From: Allobosea sp. Root483D1
Lineage (GTDB): Bacteria; Pseudomonadota; Alphaproteobacteria; Rhizobiales; Beijerinckiaceae
Direction of reading: 5' to 3'
DNA: 64,000 nt
NCBI RefSeq assembly: GCF_001429505.1
Contig: NZ_LMJW01000011.1
Location: 406,344-470,343 of the forward strand
Shown: one piece after another, positions 15,132 to 23,963 of the stretch
Layout: the number at the start of each line of letters is the position of its first letter
Position numbering within the stretch: the stretch's first letter is position 1
The notes under the pieces: generated by a model
The model's input: the letters and a program-made list of their open reading frames with translations, nothing else
What the model was told of the DNA's origin: nothing
Databases searched by the model: none
Position numbers and translations under genes: made by a program

Positions 15132-17323
15132 GCCTTGCGCAGATCCGTGTTCTTCAGCGGCAGGTTGCGCACGCGCTTGCCGGTGGCGGCGAAGATCGCG
15201 TTCAGCACCGCCGGCGCCGCCACCGCGATGGTCGGCTCGCCGACGCCGCCCCAGAAGCCGCCGGAGGGCACGATGATCGTCTCGACCGCCGGCATGTCCT
15301 CCATGCGCACCACCGGGTAGGTGTCGAAGTTCTCCTCGACCATGCGCCCGTCCTTGACGGTGCACTCGCCGAAGAGCGCGGCGGAAAGCCCGTAGACGAA
15401 GGAGCCCTCGACCTGGCGCTCGATCTGCGCCGGGTTGACGGCGTGGCCGGGGTCGGTCGCGGCGGTGATCTTGTGGATCTTGAGCTTGCCCTCGGCGTCG
15501 ACCGAAACTTCGGCCACGGCCGCGACATAGGAACCGAAGCCCATGGTCTGGCAGATGCCGCGATAGACCCCCTCCGGCGCCTTGGTGCCCCAGCCGGCCT
15601 TCTCGGCGACGGCATTCAGCACGGCGAGATGCTTGGGATGGTCCTTCATCAGCGCTCGGCGGAATTCGAGCGGATCCTTGCCGGCGGCATGGGCAAGTTC
15701 GTCCATGAAGCATTCGAGATAGATGGTGTTCTGGTTGAGATTGACCCCGCGCCAGAAGCCCGGCGGCACATGCGGGTTGCGCATGGCGTGGTCGATCAGG
15801 AGGTTCGGCACGGTGTAGCCGATCGAGGCCTCCGGCCCCGGCGGGTTGAGGCCCTGGAACACGGCTGGGTCGCGCCCGTTCTGGATGTTCTGCGGGAAGA
15901 TGCCGGCGACGATCGACTGGCCGGAGATGCGCAGATGCAGGCCGGTCAGGTTGCCGTCCTTGTCGAGCGCGCCGGTGAGCTTGCATTGTGTCACCGGGTG
16001 AAAGCGCCCGTGCAGCATGTCCTCTTCGCGCGACCAGATCAGTTTCACCGGCGTGCCGGGGATCTGCTTGGCGATGGCGACGACCTGGCGGACCCAGTCA
16101 TGGACGGCGCCGCGCCGGCCGAAGCCGCCGCCGAGGTCGATCTTGTAGGCCTCGCATTTCGCCAGCGGCAGGCCGGAGGCTTCGGATGCGGCGGCCAGCG
16201 CGGCCTCGCCATTCTGTGTCGGCGTCCAGACTTCGCAGCGCTCGGGCGTGTAGAGCGCGGTCGCGTTCATCACCTCCATGCAGGCATGGTTCTGGAACGG
16301 GTAGGAATAGACCTGCTCGATGACGCGGGCGGCACTGGCGATGGCGGCCTTGACGTCGCCGTTCTGGTTGCCGACCGCGGCTTGGGGCGCATCGAGTCCT
16401 TCCTTCAGCCAGGCGGCGATGCTCGCGCTCGAGACCTTGGCGTGCTCGCCCTCGTCCCAGGTGATCGGCAGCGCGTCGAGCGCGGTCTTGGCCCGCCACC
16501 AGCTGTCGGCGACGACGGCGACGGCGCTGTCGCCGACCGGCAGGACGTGCTTGACGCCCGGCATATCCTTGATCTTGGCGGCGTCGAAGCTCTTCACCTT
16601 GCCGCCGAAGACCGGACAATCCTTGATCGCGGCGTTCAGCATCCCCGGCAGCTTGAAGTCCATACCGTAGATTTTCTTGCCGGTGGTCTTGTCGGCGGTA
16701 TCGAGCCGCTTCAGCGGCTTGCCGGCGATGATCCAGTCCTTGGGGTCCTTGAGCGGGACGTTGGCCGGTGCTGGAGCCTGGAGCTTGGTCGCTGCGGCAG
16801 CGACCTCGCCATAGCGGATCGAGCGGCCGGAGCCCTTATGGGTGATCACGCCCTTGGCGGCGCTGCATTCGGCTGCCGGCACCTTCCAGCCATCGGCCGC
16901 GGCCTGGACCAGCATCATCCGCGCAGCGGCGCCGCCTTTGCGGACATATTCATGGGATTCGCGGATGCCGCGGCTGCCGCCGGTCGAGAAATTGCCCCAG
17001 ACGCGGTTGCGGGCGAGGTTCTGGCCCGGCGTCGGATACTCGGTGGTGACCTTGGCCCAGTCGCAGTCGAGCTCCTCGGCGACGAGCTGGGCGAGGCCGG
17101 TCAGTGTGCCCTGGCCCATTTCCGAACGGGCGATGCGGATCACCACCTTGTCGTCGGGATGGACCACGACCCAGGCGTTGACCTCCGGCACCGCGCCCTG
17201 GGCCTGTGCCTCGCTGGAGAACGGGATGGAAAAGCCGAAGCTGAAGGCGCCGGCGGCTGCAGCCGAGCCCTTCAAGATCGAGCGGCGGGAGAGCTTCGTG
17301 TCGGTGACAGAGGCTAGACTCAT
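15128..17323 (-). CDS. Molybdopterin-binding large subunit, xanthine-oxidase family (IorB/aldehyde-oxidase type), Tat-exported
   Basis: A 731-residue catalytic subunit of the isoquinoline 1-oxidoreductase/aldehyde dehydrogenase group. The twin-arginine leader LSRRSILKG (arginines 13-14) with a following hydrophobic stretch and AQA site places it in the periplasm. Family motifs include RSEMGQGTLTGLAQLVAEEL, GGFGRRGAVHDW, PPGFWRGVNLNQN and, near the C-terminus, GGFWGGVGEPT with the expected catalytic glutamate. These enzymes hydroxylate heterocycles or oxidise aldehydes with molybdenum-cytosine dinucleotide and pass electrons to Fe-S clusters and cytochromes. The true substrate is unknown. The stop codon overlaps the soxX start. 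Confidence 0.9.
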   Translation of the reverse strand: MSLASVTDTKLSRRSILKGSAAAAGAFSFGFSIPFSSEAQAQGAVPEVNAWVVVHPDDKVVIRIARSEMGQGTLTGLAQLVAEELDCDWAKVTTEYPTPGQNLARNRVWGNFSTGGSRGIRESHEYVRKGGAAARMMLVQAAADGWKVPAAECSAAKGVITHKGSGRSIRYGEVAAAATKLQAPAPANVPLKDPKDWIIAGKPLKRLDTADKTTGKKIYGMDFKLPGMLNAAIKDCPVFGGKVKSFDAAKIKDMPGVKHVLPVGDSAVAVVADSWWRAKTALDALPITWDEGEHAKVSSASIAAWLKEGLDAPQAAVGNQNGDVKAAIASAARVIEQVYSYPFQNHACMEVMNATALYTPERCEVWTPTQNGEAALAAASEASGLPLAKCEAYKIDLGGGFGRRGAVHDWVRQVVAIAKQIPGTPVKLIWSREEDMLHGRFHPVTQCKLTGALDKDGNLTGLHLRISGQSIVAGIFPQNIQNGRDPAVFQGLNPPGPEASIGYTVPNLLIDHAMRNPHVPPGFWRGVNLNQNTIYLECFMDELAHAAGKDPLEFRRALMKDHPKHLAVLNAVAEKAGWGTKAPEGVYRGICQTMGFGSYVAAVAEVSVDAEGKLKIHKITAATDPGHAVNPAQIERQVEGSFVYGLSAALFGECTVKDGRMVEENFDTYPVVRMEDMPAVETIIVPSGGFWGGVGEPTIAVAAPAVLNAIFAATGKRVRNLPLKNTDLRKA

Positions 17324-17401
17324 GGCGTCCTCCTGATGCGGATGGCGCTGCGGCGAGGCTGTGGCGCTCGAGCCGTGCGCAGGGAAACGGGAAAGATCAG
17401 A

Positions 17402-17869
17402 TCAGCCGCGACCCATCTGGCCACTGGCGGCGACGTCCTTGATGGCGGCCTTGACGCGGTTATAGGTGCCGCAGCGGCAGATATTGGTGATCTCGGCGGC
17501 GATGTCGGCATCGCTCGGCTTGGGATTGGACTGCAGCAGTGCGGCGGCGGCCATGATCATGCCGCTCTGGCAGAAGCCGCATTGCGGTACGTCGTGTTCG
17601 ATCCAGGCCTTCTGGATCGGGTGATTGCCGTCGGGCGAGAGGCCCTCGATGGTGATGATCTTCTGCTCGGCGGTGAGGGCGCTCACCGGCATGGTGCAGG
17701 AGCGGGTGGCGACGCCGTCGATATGAACTGTGCAGGCGCCGCATTGGGCGACGCCGCAACCATATTTCGTGCCGGTCAGGCCGATCTGCTCGCGGATGAC
17801 CCAGAGCAGCGGCGTGTCGTCCTCGACTGTAACGTCAATCGTCTTGCCATTGATGCTGAGCTTAGCCAC
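17402..17869 (-). CDS. [2Fe-2S] small subunit of molybdenum hydroxylase (IorA-type)
   Basis: A 155-residue protein with a plant-type [2Fe-2S] domain (Cys38, 43, 46 and 58, [18 protein letters not shown]) and a helical [2Fe-2S] domain (Cys97, 100, 131 and 133, QCGFCQSGM and ICRCGTY). This is the standard electron-transfer subunit of two-subunit XO-family enzymes. It has no signal peptide, so it must be exported with the Tat-bearing large subunit. The start is GTG at 17869, with GGGAGG just upstream; longer frames are not protein-like. It is the first gene of the leftward operon. Confidence 0.92.
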   Translation of the reverse strand: MAKLSINGKTIDVTVEDDTPLLWVIREQIGLTGTKYGCGVAQCGACTVHIDGVATRSCTMPVSALTAEQKIITIEGLSPDGNHPIQKAWIEHDVPQCGFCQSGMIMAAAALLQSNPKPSDADIAAEITNICRCGTYNRVKAAIKDVAASGQMGRG

Positions 17870-18305
17870 CGCAAACCTCCCGGTTTCGATTCCAAGGTCG
17901 GCGAGAGAGCCAGCGCGCCCCGCCGTTCGATCAGGCCGACCCGTCAGAGGCCGGAGATGTTCCTTGGAAGAATTCAAACCCAGAAGCGCCGTTACCGCCA
18001 GAGGTTGTAGGATCACCTGTGATCACGGTCGCGTTGGGCTGTTTCTGCGCACGCTCGCTGTGATCCATGCGGCTTTCGGCGGCGCCGCCATGATGCTGTC
18101 CGGTTTTCTGTCGCAGACACGGGGCGTCAGCAGCGTCGGCGACGGCGCGCTCTCACAGGAATGTGATGCCCTTGGTCGAGTCTCATCCTCCGGCGTGGCG
18201 CCGCCGCGAATGCGGCAATGGTGCCGTTTCTTCCGGCATGCTTGCTTTCCGCGCGCGGCAATGGCGAGGCTGCCGGACGATGCGAATCAGCCGGGCAGGA
18301 CCGCG
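17870..18305. other. 436-base divergent intergenic region
   Basis: It lies between the leftward molybdenum-hydroxylase/sox operon and the rightward MscS gene. Both long frames across it are open but lack protein-like composition. It holds the dyad at 18011-18024, and the promoters of both units should be here. No other element was recognised. Confidence 0.4.
18011..18024. promoter_or_regulatory. Dyad GATCAC-CT-GTGATC, possible operator
   Basis: Six-base arms are separated by two bases, about 140 bases upstream of the first gene of the molybdenum-hydroxylase/sox operon. It could be an operator for an unidentified regulator; no regulator gene is adjacent. Confidence 0.3.
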
Positions 18306-20894
18306 ATGCCGATGATCCCCTGCCTTCACCGGGTCTTCCGCCGATCCGGCGGCGCCTTGCTGTTCGCGCTGGCGCTGCTGTTCCTGCCGCTGACGGTGCT
18401 GGCGCAATCGGCTGATACCACGAGCCCCCGCGCCCGGCTGGATTCGATCCGGGGCGAGCTCACCCAGATCGAGGGCTCGCTCGCCAATCCGAATGTCTCG
18501 GACGAGGAGTTGCAGCGCCAGCGGCTGCGCCTGCAGCCGCTGCTCGACCAGTTGCGCATCCTCACGGAGGAGCAGGCGCCGCGCACCGAGCAGGCCAAGC
18601 TCAGGCTCGACCAGCTCGGAGCGAAGCCGGACGCCAACGCGCCGCCCGAGACGCCGGACGTGGCGCGCGAGCGCGAGACCCGCACCAAGACCTTCACCGA
18701 GGCCGACGAGGCCCTGAAGATCGGGCGCGCGACGCTGCTGCAAGGCGAGCAGCTGCAAGGCTCGATCGCCGATCTCAGGCGCGACCGTTTCGCCAAGGCG
18801 CTGTTCGCGGCCGGACCGTCGGTCCTCAACCCCGACGTCTGGTCGACGACCCTGACGGCCTTCCCGTCCGATCTACGCGCCTCGCAGTTCATCTTCGGCG
18901 ACTGGCTCTCGGTCGTCACCTCGGCCCTGTTCAGCCCGCGCGGCGTCCTGGTCGCATTGGCCTTCCTCGGCGCGATCACACTCTATGTCGCGCGTGCCCG
19001 CTACATGCCGCGGCTGACGGCGCGACTGGCGGCGAGCGTCGATTCGAGCGACCGCTACATCCTCTATGCGGCTCTCATCCGCATCGTCGCACGGACGGCG
19101 CCGCCGGCGCTGGCGAGCTGGCTGATCTATGCCGGCCTGAACACCGCCGGCCTGCTGCCGCCGCGAATCCAGCCGGTGATCCTCGCCGCGGTCTTCGGGC
19201 TCGTCCTCTTCGCCTTCGTCCAGGCGCTCGTCGATGCGCTGTTCGCGCCTGGCGAGCCGCAGCGGCGCCTCGCCAGCGTGATGGAATCGACCGCGAAGAC
19301 CGTGACCCGGCTCGCCGGTTCGCTCGCCATCGTCATGGCGATCGGCAAGGTGCTGGAAGCCTGGCTGCAGGCGATCGCCGCCGGCCTCACCTTGTCGATC
19401 ATCGTGCGCGGCGTCGTCGCCACCGTCTTCGCGCTGATCCTGATCGCCGGGCTCTATCGCCTGCGTGACAATCAGGAGATCGAGCAGGAGGCCTGCCTCG
19501 GCCCCTATGTGCCGGTCGACGGCGCCAGCCTCGGGCCGGTGCGGATCCTCGGCTGGGTCGTCGGTTTCGCCATCATCCTGGCGCTGCTGCTCGGCTATGT
19601 CGTGCTGGCGACCTTCCTGACCGAGCAGGTGATCTGGCTCGGCATCCTCGCCGCCGTCTTCGTGCTGCTGATGCAACTGGTCGATCTCGGCATCGTCAGC
19701 CAGCTCACCGGCGAAGGCCGCTTCGCGCTGACCCTGCGGGCCGGAATCGGCCTGCGCGCGGCGACGCTGCAGAAGATCGCGGTGGTGCTCGCCGGTGTCC
19801 TCAAGATCGTGCTGATCGTCGTCACGATCATGCTGGCGCTGGCGCCCTGGGGCCTGGAATCGACGGATCTGACGACGTCGCTGCGGGCCGCCTTCTTCGG
19901 CTTCCAGGTCGGCGGCGTCACGGTCTCGCTGTCCTCGATCGTCGTGGCGATCCTGCTCTTCGCCTTCGGGTTGGCGGCGACGCGCTCGCTGCAGGGCTGG
20001 CTCGAAGGCAAGTTCCTGCCGACGACCGCGCTCGACACCGGCCTGCGCAATTCGATCACCACGGCGGCCGGCTATGTCGGCTATGCCGCCGCCGCCGCGA
20101 TCGGCTTTTCCTCGCTCGGCCTCAGCATGGAGCGGCTCACGCTCGTTGCCTCGGCGCTCTCGGTCGGTATCGGCTTCGGCCTGCAGTCGGTGGTGTCGAA
20201 CTTCGTCTCCGGCCTGATCCTGCTTTGGGAGCGGCCGATCCGGGTCGGCGACCAGGTGGTGGTCGGCGACGCCGAGGGCATCGTCAAGCGCATCAATGTC
20301 CGCTCGACCGAGATCGAGACGTTCGACCGCTCCTCGGTGATCGTGCCGAACTCGAACCTGGTCTCGGGCGTGGTGCGCAATCGTGTCCGCTCCGACCGGA
20401 CCGGCCGGGTGCTGATCTCGATCAGCGTGCCGCGCCGGCTCAATCCCACGGACGTCCGCGCCATGCTGCTCGAGGCCGGCGAGGCGCATGGCGACGTGCT
20501 GAAGAAGCCGGGCCCAGCCGTGATGTTCAAGAAGCTCGGCACGTCGACGATGGATTTCGACCTGATCTGCGTCGTCGGCGAGGTCGACATCGTCGGGCGG
20601 GTCACCAGCGACCTCAACTACGTCATCCACAGGCGCCTGGCCGAGCTGGAGACCCCGGTCGCGACCGAGCTCACGGTCAAGGGGCTGGAAGGCGTCGAGC
20701 ATTCGCTCGGCGAGATCGCCGCTGCCGTGTCGCGGGAGGTCGGCCGCCGCGCCAAGCCGGCGAGCGGGCGCGTCACCGTGAAGCGTTCGGGCCCACCGGC
20801 CGAGAACGAAGAGGGAGCGGAGGAGGCTCCCGCCTCGCCACCCGCCAAACCGGAACCGGCCGCGAATGGCGGCAAGGACGAGACCAAGGACTGA
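18306..20894 (+). CDS. Large MscS-family mechanosensitive channel with DUF3772 domain
   Basis: An 862-residue protein. It has a signal peptide (ALALLFLPLTVLAQ), then a periplasmic coiled-coil-rich DUF3772 region to about residue 190, then about ten transmembrane segments. The C-terminal MscS core carries the pore helix and beta domain: GIGFGLQSVVSNFVSGLILL, WERPIRVGDQVVVGD, VIVPNSNLVSG. The tail is acidic and Pro-rich. MscK-like channels release solutes on hypo-osmotic shock. The start at 18306 begins the signal peptide; a frame open far upstream is not coding-like. The CAP-domain lipoprotein gene follows four bases later. Confidence 0.9.
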   Translation: MPMIPCLHRVFRRSGGALLFALALLFLPLTVLAQSADTTSPRARLDSIRGELTQIEGSLANPNVSDEELQRQRLRLQPLLDQLRILTEEQAPRTEQAKLRLDQLGAKPDANAPPETPDVARERETRTKTFTEADEALKIGRATLLQGEQLQGSIADLRRDRFAKALFAAGPSVLNPDVWSTTLTAFPSDLRASQFIFGDWLSVVTSALFSPRGVLVALAFLGAITLYVARARYMPRLTARLAASVDSSDRYILYAALIRIVARTAPPALASWLIYAGLNTAGLLPPRIQPVILAAVFGLVLFAFVQALVDALFAPGEPQRRLASVMESTAKTVTRLAGSLAIVMAIGKVLEAWLQAIAAGLTLSIIVRGVVATVFALILIAGLYRLRDNQEIEQEACLGPYVPVDGASLGPVRILGWVVGFAIILALLLGYVVLATFLTEQVIWLGILAAVFVLLMQLVDLGIVSQLTGEGRFALTLRAGIGLRAATLQKIAVVLAGVLKIVLIVVTIMLALAPWGLESTDLTTSLRAAFFGFQVGGVTVSLSSIVVAILLFAFGLAATRSLQGWLEGKFLPTTALDTGLRNSITTAAGYVGYAAAAAIGFSSLGLSMERLTLVASALSVGIGFGLQSVVSNFVSGLILLWERPIRVGDQVVVGDAEGIVKRINVRSTEIETFDRSSVIVPNSNLVSGVVRNRVRSDRTGRVLISISVPRRLNPTDVRAMLLEAGEAHGDVLKKPGPAVMFKKLGTSTMDFDLICVVGEVDIVGRVTSDLNYVIHRRLAELETPVATELTVKGLEGVEHSLGEIAAAVSREVGRRAKPASGRVTVKRSGPPAENEEGAEEAPASPPAKPEPAANGGKDETKD

Positions 20895-20898
20895 TGCG

Positions 20899-21429
20899 AT
20901 GCGCCTTCTCCCCATGCTCTCCATGCGCCCGCAGCGGCTGCGTTCGATGAGCTGCCCCGCCGCGCTCGTCGCAGCGCTGTCGTTGCTCAACCTCGCTGGC
21001 TGCACCGAGCCGGTCCGGACCCAGCCGGCCTTCTACCGCGATCTCGGCTCGCCCTCGGCCAGGGTCGATGCGGAGGCGGCGCGTGCGACGATCTCGGCCT
21101 ATCGGCTCAATGCCGGCCTCGGCACGCTGAAGCTCGATCCGGAGCTGATGCAGGCAGCCGAGCAGGAAGCCGCTGCCATGGCCGCCGCCGACAAGCCGGC
21201 CCAGGCCGAGGCGGTTAAGGCCAGGTTGGCGCGAGCCGGGCAACCGGGCGCCGAGGCCAATCTCTCGGCCGGCTACCGCCGCCTGGCGGAGGCTTTCTCG
21301 GGCTGGCGCGACTCGCCGCAGCACGACCGGGTGATGAAGGCGCCGAACGCGACACGGATGGGCATCGCCTCGGCCTATGCGGCCGGCTCGAAATACCAGG
21401 TCTACTGGGCGCTCGTCGTCGCGCCCTGA
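20899..21429 (+). CDS. CAP/SCP-domain lipoprotein
   Basis: A 176-residue protein with a lipoprotein signal (LLNLAGC) and a CAP-type domain: ARATISAYRLNAGLGTLKLDPELMQAA-like opening, then the SGWRDSPQHDRVMKAP motif and a final strand YQVYWALVVAP. CAP proteins of bacteria are secreted and of mostly unknown function. The usual active-site histidine of the opening helix is not obvious, so activity is uncertain. It lies four bases after the channel gene and is probably co-transcribed with it. Confidence 0.8.
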   Translation: MRLLPMLSMRPQRLRSMSCPAALVAALSLLNLAGCTEPVRTQPAFYRDLGSPSARVDAEAARATISAYRLNAGLGTLKLDPELMQAAEQEAAAMAAADKPAQAEAVKARLARAGQPGAEANLSAGYRRLAEAFSGWRDSPQHDRVMKAPNATRMGIASAYAAGSKYQVYWALVVAP

Positions 21430-21448
21430 GCGGGTGCGGCTGACGCGG

Positions 21449-22201
21449 TCATTCGACCGCGAAATCGAAGGGCATCGTCGGGAACGGCTCCTTCGCCAGC
21501 GTGAAGTGCCACCATTCCTTGCCATAGCCGCGGAAGCCCTCGGCGCTCATCGCGGTGGCGAGGAGGGCGCGGTTTCGGCGGGCCTCGTTCGAGACGCCGG
21601 GATGGCCGAGCGCGCTTTTCTCCGAGAAGCAGTCGAAGCTCGTGCCGAGATCGAGCTCGGTTTCGTGCGGGCGGGTCGCTGAAGGTCCGTCGCAGGGGCC
21701 GGCGTCCACGGGTGTCGGCACCGTGGCCGCGCCGGCGGGGACGAGGCCGACATCGACGGTGGAGCCGCGGGAATGGCTCGAATTGCCGGCGATGTAGCCT
21801 CTGGCGACGAGATCGCCCTTGGCGATGCCGGGATGAAAGATGCGGCCGAGATTGGGAGCGCCGGGCCGCTTCACCCAGTCGATGAAAGCGGCGACGGCGC
21901 GGGCGGGCCGGTAGCAGTCGAACAGCTTCAAGCCATAACCCTGCCGGGCGAGCCGCTTCTCGACGCGGATCAATGCGTCGGCGGCGATGCGCGTCAGTAC
22001 GCATTCGCCCCGGCCATAGCCGGGCACGGCCGCGCCGGTGAAATTGAACGGCGTCGCATAGCGCATATCCTGCGCGATCGCCGGCGCGAGCTCGCGCAGC
22101 CGCACGAAGCCTCCGGGTAGCGGCTCGGCACTGGCCGGGCGCGAGGCGAGCACGAGCAGGGCGGCCGTCAGCGCCTGCCTGCCGATCGCCGGGCGCGGCA
22201 T
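21449..22201 (-). CDS. M15 family D-Ala-D-Ala dipeptidase (VanX/DdpX-like)
   Basis: A 250-residue exported zinc peptidase with a signal peptide ending RPASA-EP. The zinc and catalytic set is visible: His143 in SSHSRGSTVD, Asp150, Glu229 and His232 in KEWWHF, plus an Arg in YRPARA that matches the transition-state arginine of VanX. It hydrolyses D-Ala-D-Ala released from peptidoglycan. The gene follows motB by 11 bases on the same strand. Confidence 0.9.
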   Translation of the reverse strand: MPRPAIGRQALTAALLVLASRPASAEPLPGGFVRLRELAPAIAQDMRYATPFNFTGAAVPGYGRGECVLTRIAADALIRVEKRLARQGYGLKLFDCYRPARAVAAFIDWVKRPGAPNLGRIFHPGIAKGDLVARGYIAGNSSHSRGSTVDVGLVPAGAATVPTPVDAGPCDGPSATRPHETELDLGTSFDCFSEKSALGHPGVSNEARRNRALLATAMSAEGFRGYGKEWWHFTLAKEPFPTMPFDFAVE

Positions 22202-22212
22202 ACCCCCGCGAC

Positions 22213-23037
22213 TCAGGGCCTGGCGCCGACCGGTAAGGGCGGCGCATCCGCCTTCAGCACGATGCCGACGCGGCGGTTGAAGGCGAGATAGGGGTTGTCC
22301 TTGACCAGCGGGTCGGTGTCAGCCTTGCCGGTGACCGAGCTGAAGCGCTCGTCGGGCACGCCGGCATTGCCGAAGATCTCGCGCACCGCCGCGGCGCGGC
22401 CGACCGAAAGCGCCCAGGGATTGCCGGGAGCGATCGTGCCCGGCCGCTGCGCCGCGGTGTGGCCGGTGATGGCGATCTTGTTGGGCATGCGCCGCAGCGT
22501 CGGCGCGATCGCGGCGAGCAACCGGCGCATGCGCTCGTTCGGCTGGATCGAGCCTTCGTCGAACATGGCGCGGCCGTCCTGGTCGACGAGCTGGATGTCG
22601 ATGCCCTGCTCGGAGACCTCGATCAGGATGTTGCGCGAGAGCTCGCCGATCTCCGGCATTTCGCGCAGGGCCTGGCGCAGCGAGGCAGCCGCGAGCGCGA
22701 AGCCGCGATCATGGGTGGCCGAGACCAGCCCGTCTTCCTTCTGCTGGTTGTGGTTCGGCGCGGTGTTGTCGGAGGCGTCCTCGAGCGGGCGGACATAGGC
22801 GTTCTTGATGTGGGTCTTGGTCGGGATGCCGTCGACCTCGACGATGCCGGCGAGCTTGAAGTCGCGTTGCGTGCCGAAAGCCTCGCGCATCGAGCCGGCG
22901 ACGATCTGGAGCTTCTGCTTGTCCTGGCTCGAATAGGCGGCGACCATGACGAAGAAGGCCATCAGCAGCGCCATGAGGTCGGCAAAGGTCACGAACCAGC
23001 CGTGACCGCCATGGCCTCCACGCTTCTTCTTCGCCAT
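22213..23037 (-). CDS. motB: MotB/OmpA-type stator subunit
   Basis: A 274-residue protein. It has a basic N-terminus, a single transmembrane helix with the proton-binding aspartate in FADLMALLMAFFVMV, and a plug/linker region. The C-terminal OmpA/MotB peptidoglycan-binding domain carries MFDEGSIQPNERM, ITGHTAAQRPG and LSVGRAAAVREIF. It pairs with the upstream MotA gene, 14 bases away, to form an ion-driven stator of the flagellar motor or a related machine. No flagellar genes are nearby. Confidence 0.9.
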   Translation of the reverse strand: MAKKKRGGHGGHGWFVTFADLMALLMAFFVMVAAYSSQDKQKLQIVAGSMREAFGTQRDFKLAGIVEVDGIPTKTHIKNAYVRPLEDASDNTAPNHNQQKEDGLVSATHDRGFALAAASLRQALREMPEIGELSRNILIEVSEQGIDIQLVDQDGRAMFDEGSIQPNERMRRLLAAIAPTLRRMPNKIAITGHTAAQRPGTIAPGNPWALSVGRAAAVREIFGNAGVPDERFSSVTGKADTDPLVKDNPYLAFNRRVGIVLKADAPPLPVGARP

Positions 23038-23051
23038 CGCTCAGCTCCCAC

Positions 23052-23822
23052 TCAGGTCGCTTCTGCCATTTCGGCGCGATGGTGGTCCGGCAGGTAGGCG
23101 AGCAGCATTTCGCGCACCAAGGTCGGGCTCTTGGCGTCGCGCATCTGCAGGATGCCGTCGATGATCAGCGTGCGCGAGATCTCCTCCTCCTCGAGCTTGA
23201 TGTGGAGCTTGTCGGCGATGGGGAGGGTCAGCATGTTGGCGACCATGGCGCCGTAGAGCGTCGCCAGCAGCGCCGTCGCCATGGCCGGGCCGAGCTTGGA
23301 CGGGTCCGACATATTGGCGAACATCGTCACCATACCGAGAATCGTGCCGATCATACCCCAGGCCGGGGCGCAGTCGCCGATGGCGCGGTAGACCTTGGAA
23401 CCCTCGTCGAGCCGCTGCAAGAAGTTGTCGCGGTCGCGCTCCATCGTGTCGCGGATGAAGTCCTTGTCGTAGCCGTCGGCGATGTAGCGCAGGCCCTGGG
23501 CCAGGAACGGATCGGAGACCTCGACATTCTCGAGCGCCACCGGGCCGCTCTTGCGGTTGATCTCGGCGACGCGGGTGATCTCGTCGATCAATTCGCGCGG
23601 ATGGACCGAGCGCATGGTGAAGGCGAAGCGGAGGCCCATCGGCAGGCCATGCGCGATCACCGAGAAGGGAAAGCGCAGCATGGTCGCGGCGGAGGCGCCG
23701 CCGAAGATGATGATGGCGGCGTGCTTGTCCCAATAGGCGGCGAAGTTGCCACCATCGATCATGATCAGGGCGACGATCGTCGCGATGCCGCCGATGATGC
23801 CTGCGCCGGTCGCGATATCCAT
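23052..23822 (-). CDS. motA: MotA/PomA-type stator subunit
   Basis: A 256-residue protein with four transmembrane helices and a large cytoplasmic loop. The C-terminal helices carry DCAPAWGMIGTILGMV and PAMATALLATLYGAMVANML, the MotA/PomA signature with the conserved threonine and proline residues. The length is that of the PomA type rather than the longer classical MotA. It is first in a motA-motB-peptidase run. Ion specificity cannot be read from the sequence. Confidence 0.9.
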   Translation of the reverse strand: MDIATGAGIIGGIATIVALIMIDGGNFAAYWDKHAAIIIFGGASAATMLRFPFSVIAHGLPMGLRFAFTMRSVHPRELIDEITRVAEINRKSGPVALENVEVSDPFLAQGLRYIADGYDKDFIRDTMERDRDNFLQRLDEGSKVYRAIGDCAPAWGMIGTILGMVTMFANMSDPSKLGPAMATALLATLYGAMVANMLTLPIADKLHIKLEEEEISRTLIIDGILQMRDAKSPTLVREMLLAYLPDHHRAEMAEAT

Positions 23823-23963
23823 GAGTCACCCCAAGCCGGCCTGCACAGCCGCAACGCCAACGCCACGCTTTCGCTGCCGCGGTAACCATATGGAGCGCCG
23901 ATTGAAGGAAGCGTTAAGGTTGAGGGCTTGCTCACGCTGCGGCGTCGTCTAAAGCTTTTGGCA

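Noticed and set aside
15443-17317. Plus-strand frame of 624 codons opposite the molybdenum-subunit gene
   Set aside because: Antisense shadow; the minus strand has Tat, molybdopterin and catalytic motifs.
17730-18305. Upstream extension of the MscS reading frame
   Set aside because: It overlaps the iorA-type gene on the other strand, is not protein-like, and ignores the signal-peptide start at 18306.
18873-21005. Minus-strand frame of 710 codons opposite the MscS gene
   Set aside because: It is composed of Asp/Arg/Glu/Gly repeats without domain structure. The opposite strand encodes a textbook MscS core.
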